A DNA stretch of 64,000 bases from Mycobacterium fragae (GTDB lineage Bacteria; Actinomycetota; Actinomycetes; Mycobacteriales; Mycobacteriaceae), in contig NZ_LQOW01000024.1 in the NCBI RefSeq assembly GCF_002102185.1, forward strand, positions 1 to 64,000, in the 5' to 3' direction. Of this stretch, positions 1-10,851 are shown one piece after another. Under the pieces are notes generated by a model. It saw only the letters and a program-made list of their open reading frames with translations, was not told where the DNA came from and searched no databases. A program made the position numbers and the translations under genes. Within the stretch, counting starts at the first letter, position 1. Each line of letters opens with the position of its first letter.

Positions 1-119
1 TAGGCGAACAATTCCCCAATCGCCACCAACTGCGCAGCAGCAGCCCGGTTCTCCGCGCGCGACGACGAGCAGATCCGGTCCACGACAGCTTGCTTCGAAC
101 ATGCGTTCGATACTACCAA
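1..119 (-). CDS. 13E12 repeat family / DUF222 protein, N-terminal fragment
   Basis: This is the first part of a minus-strand reading frame that runs off the left edge of the window. Read from position 119 the translation includes the segments AVVDRICSSSRAENRAAA and QLVAIGELFA. They resemble the N-terminus of mycobacterial 13E12/DUF222 proteins, where an alanine-rich helix with AxRLxAIxEL-type spacing precedes the DUF222 body and a C-terminal HNH nuclease. No in-frame ATG exists: an ATG at 102 is in another frame. TTG at 119 or GTG at 83 are the possible starts. The upstream in-frame stop is at 135-137. It follows the formylglycine-generating enzyme gene on the same strand. The family call is pattern recognition on about 35 residues only. 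Confidence 0.5.
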   Translation of the reverse strand, partial: MVVSNACSKQAVVDRICSSSRAENRAAAAQLVAIGELFA

Positions 120-134
120 TCCCCTACGACAGCG

Positions 135-1019
135 CTAGTCACGGTCAACGACACACCGGAAGCCGATGTGGGTGGTCGCCGTGTCCTGCGACTGCGGCGA
201 CCGGGCCGCCGGTCGATAGCGGTGGCAATACTCCGGCGCGCACAGGTGCGAGCCGCCCTTGAGGGTCTGGGCGATCGACGGGTCGGCCGGGCCCGAGGGT
301 GCACAGCACGCCTTTGGCGGCTGATCGAGCCGGTGGTGCGCGGAGAATTGGGTGGTCGTCCATTCCCAGACATTGCCGATCATGTCCAGCAGCCCGAATC
401 CATTGGGCGGGAACGTACCCACCGGCGATGTTCCGACCCAACCGAGGGCGCCGTCGTTGCGGTACGGGAAGCTGCCCTGCCACGTGTTGGCCATCAGCTC
501 CCCGCGGGGTTTCTCCTCGTCGCCCCAGGCATACGTCGTCGTGGCTCCGCCGCGGGCGGCGTATTCCCACTCGGCCTCGGTGGGCAGCCGGCGCTCGGCC
601 CAGCGCGCGTAGGCTGCGGCATCGGGATAGGCGACCTGCACGACCGGGTGTTCGGCTTTGTCTGCGATGTTGCTGTTCGGCCCGAGCGGGTGCTGCCAGC
701 TGGCTCCCGGCTCCCAGGCCCACCATTGCCGCCAATCCCGCAAGTCGATGGGACCTGTCGTCGGGCGGAACACCATCGCGCCGGGAACCAGATCACGCGG
801 GTCGGCGCCGGGATACAGCGCGGGATCGATCGGCTGCTCGGCGACGGTCACATAGCCTGTGGCGGCGACGAATTCGGCGAACTGAGCATTGGTCACCGGA
901 TGCCGTTCCACCGCGAAAGGGCGCACTGTCACGGTATGGATCGGTGCCTCTTCGGGGTAGAAGCTCGTCGACCCCATCCGGAACGATCCGCCCGGCAGTT
1001 CAACCAGCTCGGTGAGCAT
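135..1019 (-). CDS. Formylglycine-generating enzyme (sulfatase-modifying factor)
   Basis: The 294-residue protein is a full-length FGE-sulfatase domain (SUMF1 family). These enzymes oxidise the active-site cysteine of type I sulfatases to C-alpha-formylglycine, using copper and O2. Landmarks are the N-terminal GGSFRMGS, the substrate-groove segment RLPTEAEWEYAARGG, GNVWEW, and the C-terminal GGSHLCAPEYC. The last holds the catalytic cysteine pair, here C260 and C265. The gene lies four bases downstream of a lipoprotein gene, which overlaps the end of the atsA arylsulfatase gene. Enzyme and client are therefore very likely co-transcribed. The M. tuberculosis counterpart is Rv0712. EgtB-type sulfoxide synthases share the fold but carry an N-terminal DinB domain, absent here. 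Confidence 0.93.
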   Translation of the reverse strand: MLTELVELPGGSFRMGSTSFYPEEAPIHTVTVRPFAVERHPVTNAQFAEFVAATGYVTVAEQPIDPALYPGADPRDLVPGAMVFRPTTGPIDLRDWRQWWAWEPGASWQHPLGPNSNIADKAEHPVVQVAYPDAAAYARWAERRLPTEAEWEYAARGGATTTYAWGDEEKPRGELMANTWQGSFPYRNDGALGWVGTSPVGTFPPNGFGLLDMIGNVWEWTTTQFSAHHRLDQPPKACCAPSGPADPSIAQTLKGGSHLCAPEYCHRYRPAARSPQSQDTATTHIGFRCVVDRD

Positions 1020-1023
1020 AGGT

Positions 1024-1635
1024 TCAGGGTATGACCACCGCGAATTCCTGCATCAGCGCGGTTTTCGCCTCGGCGAATCCGGGCGCATCCGCCGGACCTT
1101 CCAGGTGGATGGTGACGAGGTATTTGTCGGTGTTGGTCCAGATGTGGGTGATGCGGTCGGCGAAGCCAAGCGTGCCCGACGGTCCGAGGAATGTGCCGCT
1201 CAGCTTCTGGCTGCTGTATCCGCAGAACTTTGCGCCTGCAGTCTCCACCTGTAGGTCGGGCTTCGAGCGCCGCAGCGTGGCGGCGTAGTCGGCGAAGGCA
1301 TTGGCAGGGTCGAGCTTTGTCTCGGCGATTGTCACCGTTCCGGTCATGTCGTCGGGTCCGCTGAGCGTCAGCGCCACATCGCCTTGTCCCGGCTCAGCCC
1401 TCCAGCCGTCGGGCACCGCAACGGTGAGCCTTGGTGCCGCCGGGTCGGAAACTTGAGCGACGGTGCCTCTGCCGATGCCGGTCGGTTGCGGAGAGCAGAT
1501 GAATGCCTTCTCGGTTGTGGCAGACGTGACCGGCTCATTCGCTCTGACCGCCGTTCCCCCACTGGTCTCGACGCATCCGGACAGCAAGCCCATCAGGCAT
1601 ATCAAGGCGAATGCCCTAGTCACGCGAAAAGGCAA
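1024..1635 (-). CDS. Putative lipoprotein, LpqN/LpqT-like
   Basis: A 203-residue secreted protein. Residues 1-21 form a signal peptide ending in the lipobox LLSGC, so a diacylglyceryl-cysteine anchor at C21 is expected. The mature part contains VAVPDGWRAEPGQGDVAL followed by a single alpha/beta domain. This pattern resembles the LpqN/LpqT lipoproteins of mycobacteria, which bind small ligands or assist envelope biogenesis. The start lies 20 bases inside the 3' end of atsA, so translation is probably coupled to the sulfatase. The FGE gene follows four bases later. I recall no equivalent gene between Rv0711 and Rv0712 in M. tuberculosis, so it may be a lineage-specific member of the sulfatase operon. 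The family assignment is tentative. Confidence 0.75.
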   Translation of the reverse strand: MPFRVTRAFALICLMGLLSGCVETSGGTAVRANEPVTSATTEKAFICSPQPTGIGRGTVAQVSDPAAPRLTVAVPDGWRAEPGQGDVALTLSGPDDMTGTVTIAETKLDPANAFADYAATLRRSKPDLQVETAGAKFCGYSSQKLSGTFLGPSGTLGFADRITHIWTNTDKYLVTIHLEGPADAPGFAEAKTALMQEFAVVIP

Positions 1636-3970
1636 GCGCTACTTCCTTTTCGAGGTCTTGATACGGCCGTCCGGACAGGTCGACGGTGACTTGGGCGATG
1701 GTGCCGCCGGTGAACGCGAAGGGTGCTTTGTAGCGGCTCGATACCCCCGAACCACCGTTGCGCCCGACCGTGATACCGGCTCCCGCCAACCCGAACGTCC
1801 CGGGGTGCGTTGTCACGTCCGAAAGCGTTCCGACCACCGTGTCGTCGACGAACAACGTGACGTCACCCAGTGGGGTGTGGCTGTTCTCCACGGTTCCCGT
1901 TCGCGCATAGCTGACGCCGAAAACGTGTCTGCCCAACGGAACCGCGTCGGACGAAGAGATCTCCTGCAGGCGCTCGCCGAGGAAGTTGTAGACGTAGTGC
2001 AGCCGTCCGTCCTGGATGAACAACACGTGCCCGCCGTGCCCACCGCCCTGCTTGAACAGCACTCCCTCGGCTCCGGTGGTATCCACGGTCACGTCGGCCA
2101 GCACGGAGAACGACCGCCCGCGAATCTCGGCTGCGGCACCGATGCCCACGTCGGCGCAGTCGGGATAGTAGGTGTAGGTGGACCGTTCGCCGACCAGGTA
2201 GGGCCGCCACCGGGTCAGGGTTTCCAGCAGGTTCAAATCCGCCAATGGCAACCCGTTGTACTTGGCTGCCTCGGAAAACCACAGCGCCTTGAGCTCTTCC
2301 AGCTTCTCCGGCTGCTCAGCAGCAAGGTCGTGGCATTGACTGCGGTCGGCCTCGATGTGGAAAAGCTCCCAGCGGTCGGCGTCGAAATGCGACCAGCCTG
2401 CGGGTGTGGCGGCGTGAATGGTGTTGGCAAACCAGCCGTCATGCCAGATGCCGCGAGTTCCGAGCATCGTGTAGAACTGGGTGTGTTTGCCGGTATCGGC
2501 GTTCGGATCAGCCAGCGCCGCTTTGAAACTCACACCGTCCAGCGGTTTCTGCTCGATGCCCTTGACCCTCTCCGGCGGCGTCATGTCCAGCAGGTCATAG
2601 ATCGTCGGAGTGATATCGCAGACGTTGACGTAAGTGTCGCGAACCTCCCCATGCGCCGCAATACCGTTGGGCCAGGAGATGATCGCCGGATCGGCGATAC
2701 CGCCCTCATGCGAGGCGTAGCGCTTGTACAGCTTGTAAGGGGTGTTGAACGCCATCGCCCACCCGATCGGATAATGGTTGTAGGTCTCGGGCCCACCGAG
2801 ATGGTCGAAGAGTTTCATGCTCTCTTCGACGGTGTCGATGTAGCCGTTGAAGAACTTGCCTTCGTTCACCGATCCGTTCGGTCCGCCTTCACCGCTGGCG
2901 CCGTTGTCGGAGATCACCACGATGACGGTGTCGTCGAGCTGACCGGACTGCTCCAGATAGTCCAAGATCCGACCGATCTGAGCATCCGTGTAGCTCAAAA
3001 ACCCGGCGAACACCTCGGCCATCCGGCAAAAGAGCTTCTTTTCCTCATCGTTGAGCGAGTCCCACGGCCGCACCGTGTCCTGCAGCGGCCACGGCTCACC
3101 GGACGGTCCCTTCACATCGAGATACGGGTTCACCGGCGACAACTCGGTATTCGGCGGCACGATACCCATCGACTTCTGCTTTTCCAGCACGATCTCGCGG
3201 TAGCGCTCATAGCCCATGTCGAAGCGGCCGGCGTATCGATCGGCCCACTCTTTGAAGACATGGTGCGGGGCATGCCCGGCGCCGGGGCACACGTAGCTGA
3301 ACCACGGCTTATCCGGCGCGATCACCTTGGCGTCGCGAATGAACTCGATCGTCTTGTCCGCGATGTCTTTTGAGAGGTGGTAGCCGTCCTCCGGTGTGCC
3401 GGGCGGGTTGACCGGGTGGTTGTCATACACCAGGTCGGGATACCACTGGTCGGTCTCGCCACCCATGAAGCCGTAGAACCGTTCGAAGCCCCGCGATGTC
3501 GGCCAGTGCCGCTTGGTCGACGCCTGGTTTGACTCCTCGAGCGGGGTGAGGTGCCACTTGCCGACGCAATACGTGTTGTAGCCCCGTTCGGCGAGTACCT
3601 CCGAGATCAGCGCGGTGTCGGCCGGGATGCGTCCGTTGCAGTTCGGGAAGCCGTCGGTGAACTCTTCGATGGTGGCCATGCCGACGGTGGTGGCGTTGCG
3701 ACCGGTCAGCAATGACGCCCGTGTCGGCGAGCACAGCGCGGTGGTGTGAAACTGCGACAGCCGCACCCCACGCTCGGCGATCCGGGTCATTGCGGGCATC
3801 TCCACCAGGCCGCCGAAGCAGTCCCACGTCGCGATACCGGTGTCGTCCCAGACCAAGTAGAGGATGTTCGGTGCGTTCTCCGGGGCGGTCGGTGCGGCGA
3901 ACGGGCCCCAATCCGGCTCCGAGTCACGGATGTCCAGTTCGATCTTGCCTTGAAACTCTGTCGCCATCAC
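1616..3970 (-). CDS. atsA: Arylsulfatase AtsA
   Basis: The 784-residue protein is a type I arylsulfatase, about the length of M. tuberculosis AtsA (Rv0711). It hydrolyses aryl sulfate esters after its active-site cysteine is converted to formylglycine. The signature ALCSPTRASLLTGRN carries that cysteine at C80, matching the C-x-P-x-R consensus. LYLVWDDTG at about 37-45 supplies the metal-binding aspartates, and VISDNGASGEGG supplies a second Asp-Asn metal pair. No signal peptide is evident, so a cytoplasmic location is likely. Downstream genes are a lipoprotein (20-base overlap) and the activating FGE. A 112-bp gap separates it from the divergent capA-like gene and must hold both promoters. 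Confidence 0.95.
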   Translation of the reverse strand: MMATEFQGKIELDIRDSEPDWGPFAAPTAPENAPNILYLVWDDTGIATWDCFGGLVEMPAMTRIAERGVRLSQFHTTALCSPTRASLLTGRNATTVGMATIEEFTDGFPNCNGRIPADTALISEVLAERGYNTYCVGKWHLTPLEESNQASTKRHWPTSRGFERFYGFMGGETDQWYPDLVYDNHPVNPPGTPEDGYHLSKDIADKTIEFIRDAKVIAPDKPWFSYVCPGAGHAPHHVFKEWADRYAGRFDMGYERYREIVLEKQKSMGIVPPNTELSPVNPYLDVKGPSGEPWPLQDTVRPWDSLNDEEKKLFCRMAEVFAGFLSYTDAQIGRILDYLEQSGQLDDTVIVVISDNGASGEGGPNGSVNEGKFFNGYIDTVEESMKLFDHLGGPETYNHYPIGWAMAFNTPYKLYKRYASHEGGIADPAIISWPNGIAAHGEVRDTYVNVCDITPTIYDLLDMTPPERVKGIEQKPLDGVSFKAALADPNADTGKHTQFYTMLGTRGIWHDGWFANTIHAATPAGWSHFDADRWELFHIEADRSQCHDLAAEQPEKLEELKALWFSEAAKYNGLPLADLNLLETLTRWRPYLVGERSTYTYYPDCADVGIGAAAEIRGRSFSVLADVTVDTTGAEGVLFKQGGGHGGHVLFIQDGRLHYVYNFLGERLQEISSSDAVPLGRHVFGVSYARTGTVENSHTPLGDVTLFVDDTVVGTLSDVTTHPGTFGLAGAGITVGRNGGSGVSSRYKAPFAFTGGTIAQVTVDLSGRPYQDLEKEVALAFSRD

Positions 3971-4082
3971 CGGCTCCGTTCCGCGATTCGCACGACCACC
4001 AAGCGTGTCGGTGCGGGCGAGACTACACCGCTTGCCTTGCCATTGAGGTTCGGATCAACAGCGCAGCGGCTACACCCGTGAT

Positions 4083-5180
4083 GTGACCACCCTCTTCTTG
4101 TGCGGCGATGTGATGACCGGTCGCGGCATCGACCAGATACTCCCGCATGGCGGCGATCCCGGCTTGTGTGAGCCCGCCGTGCTCGATGCGAGGAGCTACG
4201 TACGGCTGGCCGAACGAGCCAACGGCCCCATTCCTCGCCCGGTGGGTTTCGAGTGGCCGTGGGGTGACGCATTGGCTGTTCTCGACCAGTTCGCACCGGA
4301 CGTCCGGGTGCTCAATCTGGAGACGAGCGTCACCAGCGATGGCAACTTCGCATCGGGCAAACCGGTGCACTACAGGATGCACCCAAACAACGTCGCGTGC
4401 CTGACAACCGTCCGGCCCGATGTCTGTGTCCTGGCGAACAATCACATCCTGGACTTCGGGACCGCTGGACTCGCCGAGACACTGCACACCCTAGCCATGG
4501 CCGGAATTCCAACGGTCGGGGCCGGTCTCGACGCCGAGCAAGCAGAACGCCCCGCGCTGATCGCGATTCCCGACGGGACCCGAGTCGTTATTGCCGCTGC
4601 CGGCATGCCATGTAGTGGCGTGCCGCGGAGTTGGGCCGCAACGGATGATCGGCCAGGAGTAGTCGTCGGCGAGCTCTCCGAGCGTGGTGCGGTCGAGATC
4701 GCCGATCGGGTACTGCGGCTGAAGCGGGCGGACGACGTCGCGATCGTGTCGCTGCACTGGGGCTCCAACTGGGGCTACGACGTCGAGTCGCGCCAAGTGC
4801 GCTTCGCGCACCGACTGATCGATGCGGGCGTCGACGTCGTGCACGGCCACTCGTCCCACCATGCACGGCCGATCGAGGTGTATCGCGGGAAGCTGATCCT
4901 CTACGGCTGTGGCGACACCATCGATGACTACGAAGGCATCTCGGGCTACGAGGACTACCGCGACGAACTACGGCTGCTGTATTTCGCCTCGATCGACCGA
5001 GCCAGTGGCGCGCTGATCGTCTTGCACATGGTCCCGATGCGGGCGTGCCGGATGCGGCTGGAGCATGCCTCGCGCGACGATGCCGAATGGCTGCGCTGCA
5101 CGCTCGAAGACGCTAGCCAATGGTTCGGAACCACGATTCGCGGCGAGGCCGACGGCACACTCACGGTGCTGCCGATATAA
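4083..5180 (+). CDS. CapA-family (PGA_cap) metallophosphatase-like protein
   Basis: A 365-residue protein of the capsule-synthesis CapA family, a calcineurin-like metallophosphoesterase fold named after poly-gamma-glutamate synthesis. It is closest in my recollection to M. tuberculosis Rv0574c. Metal-site motifs are visible in order: GDVMTGRG at the N-terminus, LNLETSVTS, LANNHILDFG, SLHWGSNWG and VVHGHSSHHARPIEVYRGKL. It starts with GTG at 4083; no good upstream ATG exists. It is transcribed toward the convergent S10 operon, with 21 bases between stop codons. Its position between rpsQ and atsA differs from M. tuberculosis, where those genes adjoin. A physiological substrate cannot be read from the sequence. 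Confidence 0.88.
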   Translation: MTTLFLCGDVMTGRGIDQILPHGGDPGLCEPAVLDARSYVRLAERANGPIPRPVGFEWPWGDALAVLDQFAPDVRVLNLETSVTSDGNFASGKPVHYRMHPNNVACLTTVRPDVCVLANNHILDFGTAGLAETLHTLAMAGIPTVGAGLDAEQAERPALIAIPDGTRVVIAAAGMPCSGVPRSWAATDDRPGVVVGELSERGAVEIADRVLRLKRADDVAIVSLHWGSNWGYDVESRQVRFAHRLIDAGVDVVHGHSSHHARPIEVYRGKLILYGCGDTIDDYEGISGYEDYRDELRLLYFASIDRASGALIVLHMVPMRACRMRLEHASRDDAEWLRCTLEDASQWFGTTIRGEADGTLTVLPI

Positions 5181-5201
5181 CGCGACCCAGCGCAGCCGAA
5201 A

Positions 5202-5573
5202 TTACTTGGCCTTCTCCAAGATGTCGACGAGCCGCCAGCGCTTCGTCGCCGACAGCGGACGTGTCTCCATCAGCGACACTCGGTCGCCGATGCCGGCGAT
5301 GCCGTTCTCGTCGTGCGCCTTGACCTTGGTGGTGGTGCGGATGATCTTGCCGTAGAGGGAGTGCTTAACCCGGTCCTCCAGCTCGACCACGATGGTCTTC
5401 TGCATCTTGTCGCTCACCACATAGCCGATGCGGGTCTTACGCCGACCCCGGGGCTTGGGAGTGCGCGGCGTGTGCTTGGGACCCTTTTCTTTCTGGGCCG
5501 CCTCTTTAGGGGCCGCCTTTTTGGGAGCGGCCTTTTTCGCAGCGGCCTTGCCAGCAGTCTTCGCCTCTGCCAT
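5202..5573 (-). CDS. rpsQ: 30S ribosomal protein S17
   Basis: The 123-residue protein ends the S10 operon. The S17 core begins near residue 46 with [20 protein letters not shown] and runs to the C-terminus; it binds helices of 16S rRNA as a primary assembly protein. Residues 1-45 are a lysine/alanine/proline-rich extension, as in other mycobacterial S17 proteins and longer than in E. coli. The start codon overlaps the rpmC stop by one base. No obvious intrinsic terminator lies in the 21 bases before the convergent capA-like stop. Confidence 0.97.
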   Translation of the reverse strand: MAEAKTAGKAAAKKAAPKKAAPKEAAQKEKGPKHTPRTPKPRGRRKTRIGYVVSDKMQKTIVVELEDRVKHSLYGKIIRTTTKVKAHDENGIAGIGDRVSLMETRPLSATKRWRLVDILEKAK

Positions 5574-5806
5574 TACGATTCCTCACCCTCGGGCCCGGAA
5601 GCCAGGCCGAGTTCACGTTCGCGCAGCACGGTGTAGATGCGCGCGATTTCCTGACGCACTGTGCGGAGCCGACGATTGTTGTTGAGCTGTCCGGTCGCCA
5701 TCTGGAAGCGCAGGTTGAACAGCTCTTCTTTCGATTCCCGCAGCCGCTCGATCAGCTCTTCGCCGGTGAGTTCGCGCAGTTCGCCGGCGGAAACTCCCAC
5801 TGCCAT
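5573..5806 (-). CDS. rpmC: 50S ribosomal protein L29
   Basis: A 77-residue L29, with the two-helix signature [20 protein letters not shown] then [21 protein letters not shown]29 sits near the exit of the peptide tunnel and contributes to docking of trigger factor and SRP. The gene is embedded in the S10 operon and overlaps rplP upstream and rpsQ downstream by one base each, so all three are translationally coupled. A short C-terminal tail after ELGL is ordinary for actinobacteria. Confidence 0.97.
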   Translation of the reverse strand: MAVGVSAGELRELTGEELIERLRESKEELFNLRFQMATGQLNNNRRLRTVRQEIARIYTVLRERELGLASGPEGEES

Positions 5807-6222
5807 CAGAACTGTTCCTCTCGGGTGATAATGCGTGCCTTGATCGGCAACTTGTGGATTGCCCGAGTGAGCGCGGCCCGCGCGATCGATTCATTCGGGT
5901 AGCTCAACTCGAAGAGCACCCGGCCCGGTTTGACGTTGGCCACCCACCACTCGGGTGAGCCCTTACCCGAACCCATGCGGGTCTCCGCCGGCTTCTTGGT
6001 CAGCGGGCGGTCCGGGAAGATGTTGATCCACACCTTGCCGCCACGCTTGATGTGGCGGTTGATGGCGATACGAGCGGACTCGATCTGCCGGTTGGTGATG
6101 TAGGCGTGCTCCAGTGCCTGGATGCCGTAATCGCCGAAGCTCACCGATGTCCCGCCGCTGGCGATTCCGCGCTGACGCGGATGATGCTGCTTGCGGTGCT
6201 TGACCTTGCGGGGAATCAACAT
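5806..6222 (-). CDS. rplP: 50S ribosomal protein L16
   Basis: A 138-residue L16 of standard length. The basic N-terminus [19 protein letters not shown] and the conserved [19 protein letters not shown] segment identify it. L16 lies near the A-site and peptidyl-transferase region of 23S rRNA. It starts with ATG at 6222, three bases after rpsC, and its stop overlaps the rpmC start. Confidence 0.98.
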   Translation of the reverse strand: MLIPRKVKHRKQHHPRQRGIASGGTSVSFGDYGIQALEHAYITNRQIESARIAINRHIKRGGKVWINIFPDRPLTKKPAETRMGSGKGSPEWWVANVKPGRVLFELSYPNESIARAALTRAIHKLPIKARIITREEQF

Positions 6223-6225
6223 GAT

Positions 6226-7738
<1,513 letters not shown>

Positions 7739-7742
<4 letters not shown>

Positions 7743-8020
7743 CGGCGCTTCGCCTTCCGGTCGTCTTTGATGTGTCCCTTGAAGGTGCGGGTCGGCGCGA
7801 ACTCACCCAGCTTGTGACCCACCATTGCCTCGGTGATGAACACCGGCACGTGCTTGCGTCCGTCATGGACCGCGAACGTGTGACCGATGAAGTCAGGAAT
7901 GATCGTCGACCGTCGCGACCAGGTCTTGATGACCTGCTTGGTGTTCTTCTCGTTCTGCGCGTCGACCTTCTTGAGCAGATGGTCGTCGACGAACGGACCC
8001 TTCTTCAGGCTGCGTGGCAT
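7739..8020 (-). CDS. rpsS: 30S ribosomal protein S19
   Basis: A 93-residue S19 of standard length. It begins [19 protein letters not shown] and contains [20 protein letters not shown], both hallmarks of the family. S19 sits in the head of the 30S subunit with S13. Its stop overlaps the rplV start by four bases, and 21 bases separate it from rplB. Confidence 0.98.
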
Positions 8021-8041
8021 ATTCGGCTACTCCTGAACTTC

Positions 8042-8884
8042 CTAGCGCCCGTGCTTCTTGCCGGTGCGCCGGCGTCGGACGATGAGCTTGTCGCTGGGCT
8101 TGTGGCGGCGACGGGTGCGCCCCTCGGGCTTGCCCCACGGACTGACCGGATGACGACCACCGGACGTTTTGCCCTCACCACCGCCGTGCGGGTGGTCCAC
8201 CGGGTTCATCACCACACCACGCACCGACGGGCGCTTGCCCTTCCAGCGCATCCGCCCGGCCTTACCCCAGTTGATGTTGGCCTGCTCGGCGTTGCCCACC
8301 TCGCCGACGGTGGCACGGCAGCGCACGTCGACGCGGCGGATCTCGCCGCTGGGCATCCGCAGCGACGCGTAAGTGCCCTCCTTGCCGAGCAATTGGATGC
8401 TCGAGCCGGCCGAGCGGGCGAGCTTGGCGCCTCCGCCCGGTCGCAGCTCCACGGCGTGGATCAAAGTACCGGCCGGAATGTTGCGCAGCGGCAGATTATT
8501 ACCCGGCTTGATGTCGGCGTTGGCGCCCGACTCCACGACGTCGCCCTGCGAAAGTCCCTGCGGCGCGATGATGTAGCGCTTCTCGCCGTCCAGATAATGC
8601 AGCAACGCGATGTTGGCGGTGCGGTTCGGGTCGTACTCGATATGCGCGACTTTCGCATTGACGCCGTCTTTGTCGTTGCGACGGAAGTCGATCACCCGGT
8701 AGGCACGCTTGTGCCCGCCACCCCGATGGCGCGTGGTGATCCGGCCGTGCGCATTACGTCCACCCTTACCGTGCAGGGGTCGCACCAACGACTTCTCCGG
8801 AGTGGAGCGAGTGATCTCGGCGAAATCGGAGACACTGGCACCGCGGCGACCCGGAGTCGTCGGCTTGTACTTGCGAATTCCCAT
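8042..8884 (-). CDS. rplB: 50S ribosomal protein L2
   Basis: A 280-residue L2 of usual bacterial length. [20 protein letters not shown] opens the protein. The strongly conserved [18 protein letters not shown] near residue 225 contains the histidine implicated in peptidyl-transferase centre assembly. L2 bridges the subunits and is required for peptide bond formation. It lies in the normal S10 operon position between rplW and rpsS. Confidence 0.98.
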   Translation of the reverse strand: MGIRKYKPTTPGRRGASVSDFAEITRSTPEKSLVRPLHGKGGRNAHGRITTRHRGGGHKRAYRVIDFRRNDKDGVNAKVAHIEYDPNRTANIALLHYLDGEKRYIIAPQGLSQGDVVESGANADIKPGNNLPLRNIPAGTLIHAVELRPGGGAKLARSAGSSIQLLGKEGTYASLRMPSGEIRRVDVRCRATVGEVGNAEQANINWGKAGRMRWKGKRPSVRGVVMNPVDHPHGGGEGKTSGGRHPVSPWGKPEGRTRRRHKPSDKLIVRRRRTGKKHGR

Positions 8885-8919
8885 GGCTGTTAAGTCTTTC
8901 TATCCTCGTCTTTTCCTGG

Positions 8920-9222
8920 CTACGCCGGAGCTCCGAACAGGTCGATCGGCTTGCTGCCCGGCGCCAGGGTCACGATGGCGCGCTTGGTGTTCTTTCGCTT
9001 GCCGTATCCGGTCCTGGTGCGCTTGCGCTTACCCTGGCGGTTCGCGGTGTTGACCGCCGCCACCTTGACCGAAAAGATCTTCTCGATCGCGATCTTGATC
9101 TGCGTCTTGTTCGAGTCCGGGTGTACCAGGAACGTGTACACGTTGTCGTCGATCAAGCCGTAGGACTTCTCCGAGATGACCGGGGCCAAAATGATGTCGC
9201 GCGGGTCGGTGACGGTCGCCAT
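8920..9222 (-). CDS. rplW: 50S ribosomal protein L23
   Basis: A 100-residue L23. [20 protein letters not shown] and the loop [21 protein letters not shown] are characteristic; the loop reaches 23S rRNA near the tunnel exit. L23 is the main docking site for trigger factor and SRP. The start codon overlaps the rplD stop by one base. Confidence 0.98.
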   Translation of the reverse strand: MATVTDPRDIILAPVISEKSYGLIDDNVYTFLVHPDSNKTQIKIAIEKIFSVKVAAVNTANRQGKRKRTRTGYGKRKNTKRAIVTLAPGSKPIDLFGAPA

Positions 9223-9878
9223 CAGGCCGAAACCTCCTCGGAAGTCTTGGTATTGGCAGCGATGTAAGCGTTGAGCGCCTCCACGGAAAACACCACATCG
9301 TCGGCGCGCAGCACGTCGTAGGTGTTGAGCTGGTCTGGCGCCAGGACGTGCACACCGGGCAGGTTGCGCACACTCTTGGCGCCGGTCTCGTCGCTGCGTC
9401 CGATGACCACCAGTACCCGCTTGCGATCGCTCAGCGTCCCCAGGAAAGCCTTGGCGCTCTTGGTCGACGGCGTCTGACCCGACACCAGCTCGGTGACGGC
9501 GTGGATACGGCCGTTGCGCGCCCGGTCCGACAGCGCACCGCGCAGCGCAGCGACGATCATCTTCTTCGGAGTGCGCTGGCTGTAGTCACGCGGCTTGGGG
9601 CCATGCACGGTGCCGCCACCGGTGAACTGCGGGGCCCGCACCGATCCCTGCCGGGCGCGCCCAGTTCCCTTCTGCCGATAGGGCTTGCGACCGCCACCAC
9701 GGACCTCGCCCCTGGTCTTGGTCGAGTGCGTGCCCTGGCGGGCCGCCGCCCGCTGAGCGGTAACCACCTGGTGCATCAACGCGATATTCGCGGGCGCGTC
9801 GAACAGCTCGGCCGGCAGCTCGACGGAGCCGCTTTTCTTGCCATCCGGTGCTATGACGTCAATCTTGATGGCAGCCAT
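9222..9878 (-). CDS. rplD: 50S ribosomal protein L4
   Basis: A 218-residue L4. The extended tunnel loop around [18 protein letters not shown] is intact, with the flanking TKTRGEVRG and RSPQ-type rRNA-binding surface. In E. coli L4 also represses its own S10 operon through leader RNA. Whether that happens here is unknown, but a leader of at least 250 nt lies upstream of rpsJ. One-base overlaps join it to rplC and rplW. Confidence 0.97.
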   Translation of the reverse strand: MAAIKIDVIAPDGKKSGSVELPAELFDAPANIALMHQVVTAQRAAARQGTHSTKTRGEVRGGGRKPYRQKGTGRARQGSVRAPQFTGGGTVHGPKPRDYSQRTPKKMIVAALRGALSDRARNGRIHAVTELVSGQTPSTKSAKAFLGTLSDRKRVLVVIGRSDETGAKSVRNLPGVHVLAPDQLNTYDVLRADDVVFSVEALNAYIAANTKTSEEVSA

Positions 9879-10531
9879 TACTTCTCACCTCGTTTGATCG
9901 CGCTGCGGACCATGACCAGCCCGCCATTGCGGCCGGGAATGGCACCCTTGATCAGCAACACGCCGTTCTCGGCATCGACCTTGTGCACCAAAAGGTTCTG
10001 CGTGGTCACCCGGTCGTTACCCATCCGGCCGGCCATCCGCGTGCCCTTGAACACTCGCGCCGGTGTCGCGCAACCGCCGATGGAGCCCGGCCGACGATGT
10101 ACCGCCTGAGCGCCGTGGCTGGCGCCCTGCCCGCGGAAACCGTGCCGCTTCATGGTTCCGGCGAAGCCCTTGCCCTTGGAGGTGCCGGTCACGTCGACAT
10201 AGCTTCCGTCAGTGAAGATCTCGGCGGTCACTTCCTGGCCGACTTGGTACTCGGCGGCAGCATCCGGGTCGTCGAGCCGCAGCTCGGCCAGATGGCGACG
10301 CGGGTTGACACCTGCGGCGGTGTACTGACCGTTCAGCGGCTTGTTGACCTTGCGGGGACTGATCTCGCCGTAAGCCAACTGCACGGCGCTATAGCCGTCG
10401 CGCTCCGGCGTGCGGATTCGGGTCACCACGTTCGGACCGGCCTTGACCACCGTCACCGGCACAACCCGGTTGTTCTCGTCGAACACCTGCGTCATGCCAA
10501 GCTTGGTGCCCAGAATGCCCTTTCTCGCCAT
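9878..10531 (-). CDS. rplC: 50S ribosomal protein L3
   Basis: A 217-residue L3. The N-terminal [19 protein letters not shown] and the central loop [20 protein letters not shown], followed by [20 protein letters not shown], are diagnostic. That loop reaches the peptidyl-transferase centre and is where linezolid-resistance changes occur in other bacteria (for example C154R in M. tuberculosis). The cysteine in GGCATP is conserved here. It lies 14 bases downstream of rpsJ. Confidence 0.98.
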   Translation of the reverse strand: MARKGILGTKLGMTQVFDENNRVVPVTVVKAGPNVVTRIRTPERDGYSAVQLAYGEISPRKVNKPLNGQYTAAGVNPRRHLAELRLDDPDAAAEYQVGQEVTAEIFTDGSYVDVTGTSKGKGFAGTMKRHGFRGQGASHGAQAVHRRPGSIGGCATPARVFKGTRMAGRMGNDRVTTQNLLVHKVDAENGVLLIKGAIPGRNGGLVMVRSAIKRGEK

Positions 10532-10545
10532 TGCTCGCAGATCTC

Positions 10546-10851
10546 CTACTGGATGTTGACGTCGACGCTGGCGGGCAGATCGATGCGCATCAGCGCGTCC
10601 ACGGTCTTCGGTGTCGGATCGAGGATGTCGATCAGCCGCTTGTGGGTGCGCATCTCGAAGTGCTCCCGCGAATCCTTGTACTTGTGCGGAGAGCGAATGA
10701 CGCAGTACACGTTCTTCTCGGTCGGCAGCGGCACCGGACCCACGACGCTGGCCCCGGTCCGGACGACCGTCTCGACGATCTTGCGCGCCGAGGCATCAAT
10801 GGCCTCGTGGTCGTAGGCCTTGAGCCTGATGCGGATCTTCTGTCCCGCCAC
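10546..10851 (-). CDS. rpsJ: 30S ribosomal protein S10 (first gene of S10 operon)
   Basis: A 101-residue S10 beginning [19 protein letters not shown], with [25 protein letters not shown] residues later in the chain. S10 (NusE) also takes part in rRNA antitermination through NusB. The start is GTG at 10851, preceded by a purine-rich GAGAGTGAGG ribosome-binding region. This is the first gene of an 11-gene operon that ends with rpsQ. Confidence 0.98.
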   Translation of the reverse strand: MAGQKIRIRLKAYDHEAIDASARKIVETVVRTGASVVGPVPLPTEKNVYCVIRSPHKYKDSREHFEMRTHKRLIDILDPTPKTVDALMRIDLPASVDVNIQ

